Positions 16,122 through 24,689 of a stretch of 64,000 nucleotides of DNA are shown piece by piece. This DNA is from Glycomyces tritici. Lineage in GTDB: Bacteria; Actinomycetota; Actinomycetes; Mycobacteriales; Micromonosporaceae. Numbering within the stretch: position 1 is the first letter of the stretch; every line of letters begins with the position of its first letter. The stretch spans positions 155,833-219,832 of the forward strand of contig NZ_JAUEMJ010000010.1 of the NCBI RefSeq assembly GCF_030403505.1, in the 5' to 3' direction. The position numbers and the translations under genes were made by a program. Under the pieces are notes generated by a model. The model made no database searches. It worked only from the letters and a program-made list of their open reading frames with translations, and was not told where the DNA came from.

Positions 16122-16676
16122 ATGGCCGCCATCGACGACACCGGCTCGTGGCATTACGGCCCACTGCCGTCCACTGACGACGCCCCCGCCTGGATCTACG
16201 GGATCGTCCCGGACGGCTGGATCGCCGGCATGCCCGATGTGACCGTGGACCGCGACGAGATGATCATCATCTGCCCGCTGCCGACCCCGGACCACCCGGC
16301 GGACGCGACCGAGTCCGACCGGGCCGCGACCGAGGAGGGCCGGATCTCGCGGTTCCGGGAGGCCACGCGGGACATGCGGGTGCAGATCGCGCAGCAGCTG
16401 CAGTACCGGTACCACCGGCAGTCCTCGTGGGGTGCGCGGTGCGGGTCCACCACGATGGTGTTCACGCACCAGTCGCTGCCGGTCACCACGCGTCTGCGCC
16501 AGCCCGAGCGGCTGGTGCTGGACACGCTCGTGGGATCGGGTGTGGCCGCGTCCCGCTCGGATGCGCTCGCGTGGTGCGTGCGCCTGGTCGAGCAGCACGC
16601 CGAAGACTGGCTGAAGGAGCTGCGGGAGGCGATGGTGAGCGTGGACGAGCTGCGCCGCCGGGGGCCCTCGGTGTAG
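16122..16676 (+). CDS. Hypothetical cytoplasmic protein
   Basis: A 184-residue protein, ATG 16122 with GAGGAG upstream. It is acidic at the N-terminus (two WxYG-like patches: SWHYGPLPS and AWIYGIVPDGWIAGM), basic in the middle and ends in a helix-rich region. The segment RLVLDTLVGSGVAASRSDALAWCVRLVEQH resembles ribbon-helix-helix-type or small regulatory modules ('GVAASRSDALAW' is typical of such antitoxin-like helices). No catalytic motif, signal peptide or membrane segment. The gene stands alone between an operator-like repeat and a strong terminator. Function unknown; a DNA-binding role is a guess. Confidence 0.7.
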   Translation: MAAIDDTGSWHYGPLPSTDDAPAWIYGIVPDGWIAGMPDVTVDRDEMIIICPLPTPDHPADATESDRAATEEGRISRFREATRDMRVQIAQQLQYRYHRQSSWGARCGSTTMVFTHQSLPVTTRLRQPERLVLDTLVGSGVAASRSDALAWCVRLVEQHAEDWLKELREAMVSVDELRRRGPSV

Positions 16677-16691
16677 CCGCGAGACGAGATC

Positions 16692-16725
16692 GGGGCCCGG
16701 ACGTGCGCGTTCGGGCCCCTTTTTT
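16692..16725 (+). terminator. Rho-independent terminator
   Basis: GGGGCCCG (16692-16699) pairs with CGGGCCCC (16712-16719), followed by six Ts (16720-16725). One of the few classical T-tailed terminators in the window. It ends the gene at 16122-16676. Confidence 0.9.
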
Positions 16726-16744
16726 CGTGTGCCCGGCCGTGCGC

Positions 16745-16861
16745 TCAGCGCAGGAGCAGGTAGGCGAGCAGGATCGCCATGACGATGGCGATCGCGACGA
16801 CGAAGCCGAGGGTGGCGCTCTTCGCGCGGTTCGACTGCGGTTCCGGTTCTCGGTGCGCCAT
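16745..16861 (-). CDS. Small single-pass membrane protein (38 residues)
   Basis: ATG at 16859-16861 preceded by GGAG, stop TGA at 16745-16747. The product is a charged N-terminus (MAHREPEPQSNRAKSAT) followed by one long hydrophobic helix (LGFVVAIAIVMAILLAYLLLR) running to the C-terminus. It would be a small inner-membrane peptide with its N-terminus probably inside. It converges on the terminator of the upstream gene. Codon use is typical of the genome, which supports a real gene. Function unknown. Confidence 0.6.
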   Translation of the reverse strand: MAHREPEPQSNRAKSATLGFVVAIAIVMAILLAYLLLR

Positions 16862-17331
16862 GGGCGTCTCCAACGCTTCGACACTCGGGTGCGGATGTGC
16901 GGACCTGCATCTTCACCCAGGGAGGGGCGGTGTGCGGCGATTCGGGCCAAAACGGTGGCGACTCGTGCGCGAAACGCGATCGCGACCGCGCGCTAACGCG
17001 CTCGTTCCATGATCGAAACCGATCGCATTAGTTGTGAGGAGTGGCCGAATTCAGTTCGCAGTGCGCGTTACTGCTCGGTCACGCAGAAAGTGCGAGTAGT
17101 TGTGCTCGTTTCGAGCTTGAATAAGCACATGATCAAAATATGGGAACAGAGCCCCTGTTCAGGCGCAGACTGAACGCGCACGAGTGCCTGCGCGCGCCCG
17201 GGTATTCCCGTAGCGTCCGAATGACCGGCCCCGACCGGAGCGACCAGCTCCGGCCCTGAGGCACGGCCCGTCGCCGGCCGCCACGAGCGGCAGCGCGCAC
17301 CGTGCATGAGCACAGCATTGAAGGAGCCACC
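16862..17331 (+). other. Long promoter/leader region of pckG
   Basis: No gene is seen in this 470-bp gap, which is markedly more A/T-rich around 17000-17160. A plausible promoter is at 17117-17144. The leader would be about 180 nt and includes a hairpin CCGGAGC/GCTCCGG (17235-17254). A small inverted repeat GATCG-N4-CGATC lies near 17010. Such length suggests regulated expression of the PEPCK gene. Confidence 0.5.
17117..17144 (+). promoter_or_regulatory. Candidate pckG promoter
   Basis: TTGAAT (17117-17122) and TATGGG (17139-17144) with a 16-nt spacer, in the only A/T-rich patch upstream of pckG. Confidence 0.45.
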
Positions 17332-19182
17332 GTGAGCATCGAAGTCTCCACCGCCAGCGTCGTCGACAGCACCGCCTCGATCGGACTCACCGATCCGCCC
17401 ACGCGCCACCACAGGCTGCTCGCCTGGGTCGGCGAGGTGGCCGAGCTGACCGACCCCGACCAGATCGTGTGGTGCGACGGCAGCCCCGCCGAATGGGAGC
17501 GCCTGACCGCCGAACTCGTCGCCTTCGGGACGCTCGAACCGGTCCCCGCGAAGCCCGACTCGTTCCTGGCCCGCACCGACCCGAACGACGTCGCGCGCGT
17601 CGAAGAGCGCACCTTCATCTGCTCCACCGACCCCGAGGACGCCGGGCCCACCAACAACTGGACCGCGCCCGACTACATGCGCGAGACCATGACCGGCCTC
17701 TACCGCGGCTCGATGCGCGGGCGCACCATGTACGTCGTCCCGTTCTGCATGGGCTCGCTCGACGCCGAGAAGCCGATGTTCGGCGTGGAACTCACCGACT
17801 CCGCCTACGTCGCGGTCTCGATGCACATCATGACCCGCATGGGCACCAAGGTGCTCGAGGCGATGGGCCGGGACGCCGACTTCGTCAAGTGCCTCCACTC
17901 CGTCGGGGCGCCGCTCGCGCCCGGCCAGACCGACGTCGCCTGGCCCTGCAACTCCACGAAGTACATCTCGCACTTCCCCGAGGACCGCGAGATCTGGTCC
18001 TACGGCTCCGGCTACGGCGGCAACTCGCTGCTGGGCAAGAAGTGCTACGCCCTGCGCATCGGCTCCGCGATGGGCCGCGACGAGGGCTGGCTCGCCGAGC
18101 ACATGCTCATCCTGCGCCTGACCAGCCCGGAGGGGAAGGTCTACCACGTGACCGGCGCGTTCCCCTCCGCGTGCGGCAAGACCAACCTCGCGATGCTCGA
18201 GCCGACCATCCCGGGCTGGAAGGTCGAGACCCTCGGCGACGACATCGCCTGGCTGCGCTTCGGCGAGGACGGGCGCCTGTGGGCCTCCAACCCCGAGTAC
18301 GGCTTCTTCGGCGTCGCACCCGGCACCGACTACAGGACCAACCCGAACGCCATGCGCACCATCGAGAAGGGCCACACGCTCTTCACGAACGTCGCGCTCA
18401 CCGACGACGGCGACGTGTGGTGGGAGGGCATGGGCGAGGCGCCCGAGCACCTCATCGACTGGAAGGGCGAGGACTGGACCCCGAACTCCGAGGAGCCCTC
18501 CAGCCACCCCAACAGCCGGTTCTGCACGCCCATCAAGCAGTGCCCGGTGCTCGCACCGCAGTACGACGACCCCCGCGGCGTCCCGATCGACGCGATCCTC
18601 TTCGGCGGCCGCCGCGCCACCACCATCCCGCTCGTCACGCAGGCCCGCGACTGGGCCCACGGCGTGTACATGGGCGCGACCCTCTCCTCGGAGACCACCG
18701 CCGCCGCGGTCGGCCAGGTCGGCGTCGTACGCCGCGACCCCATGGCGATGCTGCCGTTCATCGGGTACAACGCCGCCGACTACTTCGGCCACTGGATCGA
18801 CATGGGCAAGTCCGCCGTCAGCGAGGACCTCCTGCCCGAGGTCTTCTACGTGAACTGGTTCCGCCGCAGCGAGGACGGCCGCTTCCTGTGGCCCGGCTTC
18901 GGCGAGAACGCCCGCGTCCTCAAGTGGGTCGTCGAGCGCCTCGAAGGCCGCGGCGCGGCCGTCGAGACCCCGATCGGGTACTGCCCGACCCCGGAGGCCG
19001 TCGACGTGACCGGTCTCGACATGAGCGAGGACGACCTCAAGGCCGCCCTCGAGGTCGACCCGGAAGAGTGGGCCGCCGAGATCCCGCTGGTCGAAAGCTG
19101 GTTCGCGCGCTTCGGCGACCGGCTCCCGACCGTGCTCTGGAGCGAGCTCGACGCGCTCAAGCAACGCCTCGACCTGCAGTAG
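17332..19182 (+). CDS. pckG: Phosphoenolpyruvate carboxykinase (GTP)
   Basis: A 616-residue GTP-dependent PEPCK, which converts oxaloacetate plus GTP to phosphoenolpyruvate, CO2 and GDP and starts gluconeogenesis (it may also run in reverse for anaplerosis). Hallmarks are the kinase-1a P-loop FPSACGKTN (about 280) with the mobile-loop cysteine, the kinase-2 GDDIAWL, the substrate-site RSYGGNS-type sequence (here [12 protein letters not shown]) and NWFRR. Length matches the family. Start set at GTG 17332 because AAGGAG is 6 bases upstream; an in-frame ATG at 17302 lacks a site. Monocistronic: long leader upstream, a strong hairpin downstream. Confidence 0.97.
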   Translation: MSIEVSTASVVDSTASIGLTDPPTRHHRLLAWVGEVAELTDPDQIVWCDGSPAEWERLTAELVAFGTLEPVPAKPDSFLARTDPNDVARVEERTFICSTDPEDAGPTNNWTAPDYMRETMTGLYRGSMRGRTMYVVPFCMGSLDAEKPMFGVELTDSAYVAVSMHIMTRMGTKVLEAMGRDADFVKCLHSVGAPLAPGQTDVAWPCNSTKYISHFPEDREIWSYGSGYGGNSLLGKKCYALRIGSAMGRDEGWLAEHMLILRLTSPEGKVYHVTGAFPSACGKTNLAMLEPTIPGWKVETLGDDIAWLRFGEDGRLWASNPEYGFFGVAPGTDYRTNPNAMRTIEKGHTLFTNVALTDDGDVWWEGMGEAPEHLIDWKGEDWTPNSEEPSSHPNSRFCTPIKQCPVLAPQYDDPRGVPIDAILFGGRRATTIPLVTQARDWAHGVYMGATLSSETTAAAVGQVGVVRRDPMAMLPFIGYNAADYFGHWIDMGKSAVSEDLLPEVFYVNWFRRSEDGRFLWPGFGENARVLKWVVERLEGRGAAVETPIGYCPTPEAVDVTGLDMSEDDLKAALEVDPEEWAAEIPLVESWFARFGDRLPTVLWSELDALKQRLDLQ

Positions 19183-19193
19183 GCCCGACTTCC

Positions 19194-19224
19194 ATCGCCC
19201 GCGTGCTCCCAGCACGCGGGCGAT
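19194..19224 (+). terminator. 14-bp G/C hairpin after pckG
   Basis: ATCGCCCGCGTGCT (19194-19207) pairs perfectly with 19211-19224 around CCC. No T tract, as usual for actinobacterial terminators. Confidence 0.8.
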
Positions 19225-19317
19225 GGCGCGCCCGCACCCCAGCACCCCGCGCGGTCTCCGCGGCGATGCCGCCGAGCCCGGAGCGCCGTCCTGCGGGCAG
19301 CCGACGGCCTCCGCAAG

Positions 19318-19419
19318 GAGGCCCGCAGGCCGCGAAACCGGCCGCCGCAACGAGGCCGGCGAGCCGCGAAACCGGCCTCCATGGCGAAGCTCGCGAGCCG
19401 TGAATTTGGCAGAGCCTAC
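19318..19419. repeat. Three tandem 34-bp repeats upstream of uppS
   Basis: Units at 19318-19351, 19352-19385 and 19386-19419 share the core GCCGCGAAACCGGCC. The third has drifted to GCCGTGAATTTGGC and merges into the -10 of the prenyl transferase gene. Part of an older copy may precede at about 19284. Confidence 0.65.
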
Positions 19420-19431
19420 AATTGCCGGTTG
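19417..19431 (+). promoter_or_regulatory. -10 element for a leaderless uppS-like mRNA
   Basis: TACAAT (19417-19422) is followed 8 bases later by GTG (19431). Transcription would start at or within a base or two of the start codon, and there is no ribosome binding site. No clear -35. Confidence 0.55.
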
Positions 19432-20198
19432 TGGCGATCTCGAACCTGCTTTACCGGATCTACGAGCGTCGGCTCGCGCGCGAGCTGACCGGCCAGCCGC
19501 TGCCCCGGCACATCGGTGTCATGGTCGACGGCAACCGTCGCTGGGCCCGCGACATGGGCCTGACCGACCCCAACGACGGCCACCGGGCCGGCGCCAAGCA
19601 CATCGAGCGCTTCCTCGGCTGGTGCGAAGAGCTGGGCGTCGAGCACGTCACGATCTGGCTCCTCTCCACCGAGAACCTCTCGCGCCCCAAGGAGCAGCTC
19701 GACCCCCTCCTCGACATCATCGACGAACTCGCCGGCGAGCTCGCCGAGGACGACCAGCCCTGGCAGCTGCGCATGGTCGGCGCCCTCGACCTCCTCCCCG
19801 AGGAGCACCAGGCCGCCCTCAAACGCGCCCAGCAGCGCACCGCCGACAAGCGCGGCATGCAGGTCAACCTCGCCGTCTGCTACGGCGGCCAGCGCGAGAT
19901 CGCCGACGCCGTGCGCTCCTTCATCCTCGAACAGGCCGCCCACGGCGCCAGCCTCGAGGAGGTCGCCGAGTCCATCGACGCCGACTCGATCGCCCGCCAC
20001 CTGTACATGACCGGCCAGCCCGACCCGGACCTGGTGATCCGCACCAGCGGCGAGCAACGGATCTCCGGGTTCCTGCTGTGGCAGTCGGCCTACTCGGAGT
20101 TCTACTTCTGCGACTCGAACTGGCCCGACTTCCGGCGGGTCGACTTCCTGCGCGCGGTGCGCTCCTTCGCGATCCGCGACCGCCGCTACGGCAAGTAG
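19431..20198 (+). CDS. uppS: Isoprenyl transferase (cis-prenyltransferase)
   Basis: A 255-residue cis-prenyltransferase that condenses isopentenyl diphosphate onto an allylic diphosphate. It gives a short (Z-farnesyl) or undecaprenyl/decaprenyl diphosphate, the cell-wall lipid carrier. The catalytic Asp33 is in VMVDGNRRWA, followed by the structural motifs TIWLLSTENL, YGGQREI and the pyrophosphate-binding RTSGEQRISGFLLWQ and EFYF. Start chosen at GTG 19431, where a -10 is placed for a leaderless transcript; a TTG at 19422 is inside that -10. Chain length cannot be told from sequence alone; actinobacteria usually have two such enzymes, so the symbol is tentative. Confidence 0.9.
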   Translation: MAISNLLYRIYERRLARELTGQPLPRHIGVMVDGNRRWARDMGLTDPNDGHRAGAKHIERFLGWCEELGVEHVTIWLLSTENLSRPKEQLDPLLDIIDELAGELAEDDQPWQLRMVGALDLLPEEHQAALKRAQQRTADKRGMQVNLAVCYGGQREIADAVRSFILEQAAHGASLEEVAESIDADSIARHLYMTGQPDPDLVIRTSGEQRISGFLLWQSAYSEFYFCDSNWPDFRRVDFLRAVRSFAIRDRRYGK

Positions 20199-20314
20199 TC
20201 CCGGTTTCACCCGAAAAAACTTCTCGAGGCGCTGCGTCATTCCGGCCGGTTCCTTCGTGTGGGGAGTGCGATCAAACCGACTGCACGTCAACCTCCCTGG
20301 AATCGAGGAACCGG

Positions 20315-20866
20315 ATGACTGCGAGCCCCATGGTGCAACAGTCCACTGTGTCCCATGTAACGTCCGCGGACCGCGCGGACTTCGACGGCTTCTACGCCGC
20401 GAACGCCGCCCAGATCACCGCGCAGATCCGCGCCTACGTCGGTGACCTCGCCGAGGCCGAGGACCTGGTCGCGGAGGCGTTCTGCCGGGCGCTGGCCCGC
20501 TGGGGGGCGATCAGCGCCTACGACAACCCGGCGACCTGGGTGCGGCGGGTCGCGTGGAACCTGGCGACCTCGCGGCTGCGCCGCGCCGCCGTGCTGCGGC
20601 GGTTCCTGCGGTGGCAGCGGCCCGCGACCGCCGAAGGGCCCGGGCCCGACCGGCTCGACCTGGAGCAGGCGCTCTCGGAGCTGAACGAGCGCCACCGCAA
20701 GGCGGTCATCCTGCGCTACATGGCGGGCATGACCACCGCGGAGATCGCCGAGCAGGAGGGCGTCGCCGAGACGACCGTCCGCTCCTGGCTGACACGAGGC
20801 AAGGCGGCGCTCGCAGCGCGCCTGCGCATCGCCGACAACCCCGCCGAATTCGAGGAGAACCGATGA
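20315..20866 (+). CDS. ECF-type RNA polymerase sigma factor
   Basis: A 183-residue sigma-70 family factor with region 2 (FDGFYAANAAQITAQIRAYVGDLAEAEDLVAEAFCRAL, then NPATWVRRVAWN) and region 4 (LNERHRKAVILRYMAGMTTAEIAEQEGVAETTVRSWLTRGKAAL). It resembles the SigE-like actinobacterial ECF subgroup. It directs RNA polymerase to a specific promoter set. Start at ATG 20315 with GAGGAA upstream. Its stop overlaps the ATG of the next gene by 4 bases, the usual place for an anti-sigma factor gene. Confidence 0.92.
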   Translation: MTASPMVQQSTVSHVTSADRADFDGFYAANAAQITAQIRAYVGDLAEAEDLVAEAFCRALARWGAISAYDNPATWVRRVAWNLATSRLRRAAVLRRFLRWQRPATAEGPGPDRLDLEQALSELNERHRKAVILRYMAGMTTAEIAEQEGVAETTVRSWLTRGKAALAARLRIADNPAEFEENR

Positions 20867-21636
20867 ACGCCCCTCAACGCGACCCTTTGAGCGCCATGTT
20901 CGACCAGTACGCCGCCATCACCGCCGCCGAGTCCTCCCCGCCCTCCACCGGGCAGCTGCGGCGCCGGCTGCGCCGCCACCGCACCGCCCGCGTCGCCGCG
21001 GCCGGTGTGGCCGCCGCAGTGCTGGCCGTGCCGGGAGGCTGGGCGCTCCAGCAGGCCGGGGCGAGCGACCAGGGCCCCGGCCCGGCCGACGGCGGCCCGA
21101 CCTCGGAGGTCAGCGAGGAGGCCGGCTGCGGATTCGAGCCGACGGACCCGCCGAGCGAGGACTGGCCCACCGACGAGGATCCCTCGGAGGAGCCGACCGG
21201 CACTGAGGAGTCGCCCAGCGAGGAGCCGACCGGCACTGAGGAGTCGCCCAGCGAGGAGCCGACCGGAAGCGGCGAGTCGCCCACCGAGGACGACGTCTCC
21301 GCGAGCGAGGAGCAGACCGACTACGGCACGGAGGAGGAGCCCTCCGAGGAGTCCCCCGGGGAGGCCACCGAGGCGCCCTCCGAGGAGTCCACGCCGTGCG
21401 GGGAACCGTCCGAAGGCACCCCTGGCGAGGAGCCCACCGGGGCCGAGGAGTCCGAGCCCGGCGACGAGCCGTCCGAAGCAGGGTCGGAGCCCGCCGAGGA
21501 GCCCTCCTGGTCCGAGGAGGAGCCCACGGAAACGGGTGAGGCGACCCCGTCTGAAGAGGAGCCCACCACCGGCTTCGACGAGGAGTCGGTGTCACCGTCC
21601 GAAGAGTGGTCCGCGTCCGAGGAGCCCACTTCCTAG
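20863..21636 (+). CDS. Single-pass protein with acidic Ser/Glu/Pro/Thr repeats, possible anti-sigma partner
   Basis: A 257-residue product overlapping the sigma gene by ATGA. Residues 1-45 are cytoplasmic and end in a basic run (RRRLRRHRTARV), ~46-68 form one membrane helix, and 70-257 are a disordered, extremely acidic tail built from variants of SEEPTGTEESP (Glu/Ser/Pro/Thr with only two Cys). Position and topology suit a membrane anti-sigma factor or sensor of the cell envelope, but the ~45-residue N-terminus has no zinc-binding HxxxCxxC motif. It could instead be a surface spacer. Three exact or near-exact 33-bp DNA repeats encode part of the tail. Confidence 0.78.
   Translation: MNAPQRDPLSAMFDQYAAITAAESSPPSTGQLRRRLRRHRTARVAAAGVAAAVLAVPGGWALQQAGASDQGPGPADGGPTSEVSEEAGCGFEPTDPPSEDWPTDEDPSEEPTGTEESPSEEPTGTEESPSEEPTGSGESPTEDDVSASEEQTDYGTEEEPSEESPGEATEAPSEESTPCGEPSEGTPGEEPTGAEESEPGDEPSEAGSEPAEEPSWSEEEPTETGEATPSEEEPTTGFDEESVSPSEEWSASEEPTS
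21187..21285 (+). repeat. Three 33-bp tandem coding repeats
   Basis: Copies at 21187-21219 and 21220-21252 are identical; 21253-21285 diverges mildly. Each encodes EEPTGTEESPS-type peptide. Identity at DNA level points to recent duplication and potential length variation. Confidence 0.85.
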
Positions 21637-21651
21637 GCGCCACCTGACGAG

Positions 21652-21680
21652 GCCCCCGCCGGCATCGCCCGCGGGGGCTT
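21652..21680 (+). terminator. G/C hairpin after the acidic-repeat gene
   Basis: GCCCCCGC (21652-21659) pairs with GCGGGGGC (21671-21678), followed by TTT. It separates this gene from the convergent nicotinamidase gene. Confidence 0.7.
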
Positions 21681-21694
21681 TGGCGCATGCGGGG

Positions 21695-22249
21695 TCAGGC
21701 GAGGGTCACGCCCGCCGCTTCGAGGTCCTTGAGGGCCTTGGCCTTCGTCTCCTCAGCCACGGCGGCGGTGTACTCCAGGAGCACCGTGGTGTCGAAGCCC
21801 TCGGTGACGGCGTCCAGTGCGGTGGCGCGGACGCAGTGGTCGGTGGCGATGCCGACGACGTCGACCGCGTCGACGCCGCGTTCGCGCAGCCATTCGGCCA
21901 GGCCCGTCTCGCCCGCCGAGCCCTCGAAGCCCGAGTACGCGGCCTCGTAGGCGCCCTTGTCGAACACGGCCTCGGCGACGGAGTGGTCGAAGTCGGGGTG
22001 GAAGCCCGCGCCGGCGGTGCCCACGACGCAGTGCGGGGGCCAGGAGTCGCGGAAGTCCGGTTCGGCCGAGAAGTGCAGGCCGGGGTCGATGTGCCAGTCG
22101 CGGGTCGCGACGATGTGGTCCCAGCGGCCCGGGGCGGAGCCGATGAGTTCGGTGACGGCCGATGCGACGGCGGCACCGCCCGCGACAGCGAGCGACCCGC
22201 CCTCACAGAAGTCGTTCTGGACGTCTACCACGATCAGTGCCCGGCTCAT
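21695..22249 (-). CDS. pncA: Nicotinamidase/isochorismatase-family hydrolase
   Basis: A 184-residue cysteine hydrolase matching PncA, which deamidates nicotinamide to nicotinate for NAD recycling. The triad is Asp9 (VVDVQNDF), Lys98 (VFDKGAYEAAYS) and Cys139 (IATDHCVRAT). The metal ligands Asp51 and His53 (TRDWHIDPG) with His59 are present, and the cis-peptide region before ATDHCV is conserved. These positions align closely with the mycobacterial enzyme. Start ATG 22249. Monocistronic. Confidence 0.93.
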   Translation of the reverse strand: MSRALIVVDVQNDFCEGGSLAVAGGAAVASAVTELIGSAPGRWDHIVATRDWHIDPGLHFSAEPDFRDSWPPHCVVGTAGAGFHPDFDHSVAEAVFDKGAYEAAYSGFEGSAGETGLAEWLRERGVDAVDVVGIATDHCVRATALDAVTEGFDTTVLLEYTAAVAEETKAKALKDLEAAGVTLA

Positions 22250-22327
22250 ACTTCGATCCTAGTGACGCGGTCGCGGCAGTGGAAGTCCCGGTGGGCGCCT
22301 GGAGCCGAATTTCGCCCTGGAAACGGG

Positions 22328-22357
22328 GAAACCCGGAGCCGACCGGCTCCGGGTTTC
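22328..22357. terminator. Bidirectional hairpin terminator
   Basis: GAAACCCGGAGCC (22328-22340) pairs perfectly with 22345-22357 around GACC. It lies just beyond the ctaD stop and has T-rich ends in both directions. Confidence 0.85.
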
Positions 22358-22371
22358 CTCTCATGCGTGCT

Positions 22372-24048
22372 TTAGTGCCCCTTGACTTCCTTCACCAGGT
22401 GGCCCCACTTCTCGTCGAAGACGGGGCGCTCCGAGCGGATGCGCGGGAGGCGGTCGAAGTTGCGCAGCGGCGGCGGGCAGCTGGTCGCCCACTCGAGCGA
22501 GCCGCCGTAGCCCCACGGGTCGTTGGTCTCGACCACGCGGCCGGTCTTCCAGGACTTGAACAGGTTCCAGATGAACGGCAGGGTCGACAGGCCCAGGATG
22601 AACGCGCCCACGGTGGAGATCATGTTCAGCGTCGTGAAGCCGTCGGACTCCAGGTAGTCGGCGTACCGGCGGGGCATGCCCTCGGCGCCGAGCCAGTGCT
22701 GCACCAGGAACGTGGTGTGGAAGCCGATGAAGGTCAGCCAGAAGTGGACCTTGCCGAGCCGCTCGTCGTACATGCGGCCGGCGACCTTCGGGAACCAGAA
22801 GTAGACGCCGGCGTAGACGGCGAACACGATGGTGCCGAACAGGACGTAGTGGAAGTGCGCCACCACGAAGTACGAGTCGGAGACGTGGAAGTCCACCGGC
22901 GGGCTGGCGAGCAGGACGCCCGAGAGGCCGCCGAGGAGGAACGTGACCAGGAATCCGATGCTGAACAGCATCGGGGTCTCGAAGGTCAGCTGGCCCTTCC
23001 ACATGGTGCCGATCCAGTTGAAGAACTTCACGCCGGTCGGGACCGCGATCAGGAAGGTCATCAGCGAGAAGAACGGCAGCATCACCGAACCGGTGGCGTA
23101 CATGTGGTGGGCCCACACGGCCATCGACAGGCCCGCGATCGCCAGGGTCGCGGCGACCAGCGTCTTGTAGCCGAAGATCGGCTTGCGGCTGAACACCGGG
23201 AAGATCTCGGAGACGATGCCGAAGAACGGCAGCGCCACGATGTACACCTCGGGGTGCCCGAAGAACCAGAACAGGTGCTGCCACAGGATCGCGCCGCCGG
23301 TCTCGGAGTCGAAGACGTGCGCGCCGAGCTGGCGGTCGGCCATGACGGCGAGGAGCGCGGCGAACAGGATCGGGAAGACCAGGATCACCAGGAGGCTCGT
23401 GATGAGGATGTTCCAGGTGAAGATCGGCATGCGGAACATGAGCATGCCCGGGGCGCGCATCGTGATGATCGTGGTGATCATGTTGACCGCGCCGAGGATG
23501 GTGCCGATACCCGAGATGGACAGGCCCACGAACCACATGTCCGCGCCGATGCCCGGCGAGTTGACCGCGTTCGACAGCGGCTGGTAGGCGAACCAGCCGA
23601 AGGAGGCCGCGCCGCCGGGGGTGATGAACCCGGAGACCGCGAGGATCGAGCCCAGCAGGTACAGCCAGTACGCGAAGGCGTTGAGCCGCGGGAACGCCAC
23701 GTCGGGCGCGCCGATCTGCAAGGGCACCAGGTAGTTGCCGAACGCGAACACGATGGGCGTCGCGAACATGAGCAGCATGATGGTGCCGTGCATCGTGAAC
23801 AGCTGGTTGAACTGCTCGGACGAGACGATCTGGAGGCCGGGCCGGAACAGCTCGGCGCGGATCAGGAGGGCGAGGACGCCGCCGATCGCGAAGAACGCGA
23901 AGGACGTCACGAAGTAGAGCAGACCGATCTGCTTCGCGTCCGTCGTGCGGAGCGTGCGGGCGAGCCAGGAACCGTTGGGCTCCCGGCGTACCGGCCAGGG
24001 GCGCGCGACGATAGGCGTTGGCTCAAGCTTCGGCTCAACCGTGGTCAC
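22372..24048 (-). CDS. ctaD: Cytochrome c oxidase subunit I (aa3 type)
   Basis: The catalytic subunit of the terminal oxidase, which passes electrons to O2 and pumps protons. Twelve transmembrane helices. Heme and copper ligands are in [11 protein letters not shown] (low-spin heme His), [10 protein letters not shown] (CuB His and cross-linked Tyr), HHMYATG (CuB His pair) and [11 protein letters not shown] (heme a3 and heme a His). Also [13 protein letters not shown] prefer GTG 24048 as start since GGAGG lies 7 bases upstream; an ATG at 24069 would add seven residues. No other oxidase subunit genes are adjacent, common for ctaD in actinobacteria. Confidence 0.96.
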   Translation of the reverse strand: MTTVEPKLEPTPIVARPWPVRREPNGSWLARTLRTTDAKQIGLLYFVTSFAFFAIGGVLALLIRAELFRPGLQIVSSEQFNQLFTMHGTIMLLMFATPIVFAFGNYLVPLQIGAPDVAFPRLNAFAYWLYLLGSILAVSGFITPGGAASFGWFAYQPLSNAVNSPGIGADMWFVGLSISGIGTILGAVNMITTIITMRAPGMLMFRMPIFTWNILITSLLVILVFPILFAALLAVMADRQLGAHVFDSETGGAILWQHLFWFFGHPEVYIVALPFFGIVSEIFPVFSRKPIFGYKTLVAATLAIAGLSMAVWAHHMYATGSVMLPFFSLMTFLIAVPTGVKFFNWIGTMWKGQLTFETPMLFSIGFLVTFLLGGLSGVLLASPPVDFHVSDSYFVVAHFHYVLFGTIVFAVYAGVYFWFPKVAGRMYDERLGKVHFWLTFIGFHTTFLVQHWLGAEGMPRRYADYLESDGFTTLNMISTVGAFILGLSTLPFIWNLFKSWKTGRVVETNDPWGYGGSLEWATSCPPPLRNFDRLPRIRSERPVFDEKWGHLVKEVKGH

Positions 24049-24273
24049 CTGTGGGCCTCCATGATTCATTTCCAGGTAGCGAAACGCAGCATAGCCCCGG
24101 GAAGGGCCGCCGATGCGGAGGGGGATTGCACTAGCGGCGTGGCGGAGCGTGACCGCATGCCGTGTGCACCGTGGTTCCCGCAGGTCGCGTCAGCGACCGG
24201 CAGGTCGGGGGGAGTGGCGCCCGCGGGTCGCCGGATCGGGCCGGCGCCCGCGGGTGAGCAATCTCCTACAGGA

Positions 24274-24678
24274 TCACAAGCTGCCGCGGGCGTCGGGCTC
24301 GAGCGCGGCGTAGACCCGCTTGACCAGCAGGGCGGTCTCGTAGCCGACCTGGCCGAGGTCGCAGCCGGCGTTGGCGAGCACGGCGAGCTGGGCACGGTCG
24401 CCGACGGCCATGAGCAGCAGCACGCCCTCGTCCATGTCGATGACGGACTGGCGGATGCGGCCGGCGTCGAGGACCTTCGCCGCCCCCGTCGTCAGGCTCG
24501 CGAGCCCCGAGGTGATGGCGGCGAGCTGGTCGGCCCGGTCGGTCGACAGGCCGCGCGAGGCGGCGATGGCGAGTCCGTCGACGGAGACCGTGAGCGCCTC
24601 TGACACGTCCGGGACCTTCTCCACGAAGGAGGTCAGGAGCCAGTCGAGTTCACCGACGTTCTTGTCCTTGTTGTCCAT
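24274..24678 (-). CDS. cvnB: Roadblock/LC7-domain protein (CvnB-like)
   Basis: A 134-residue single Roadblock/LC7 domain ([31 protein letters not shown]..., [55 protein letters not shown]). In streptomycete conservons such proteins (CvnB) sit between a membrane sensor ATPase (CvnA) and a small GTPase (CvnD) and assemble them at the membrane. Here it follows the sensor gene by 11 bp. The expected DUF742 protein (CvnC) and GTPase (CvnD) do not follow; the next gene is ctaD on the same strand ~200 bp away, so the module is short. Confidence 0.9.
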   Translation of the reverse strand: MDNKDKNVGELDWLLTSFVEKVPDVSEALTVSVDGLAIAASRGLSTDRADQLAAITSGLASLTTGAAKVLDAGRIRQSVIDMDEGVLLLMAVGDRAQLAVLANAGCDLGQVGYETALLVKRVYAALEPDARGSL

Positions 24679-24689
24679 CTCGCTGCTTT

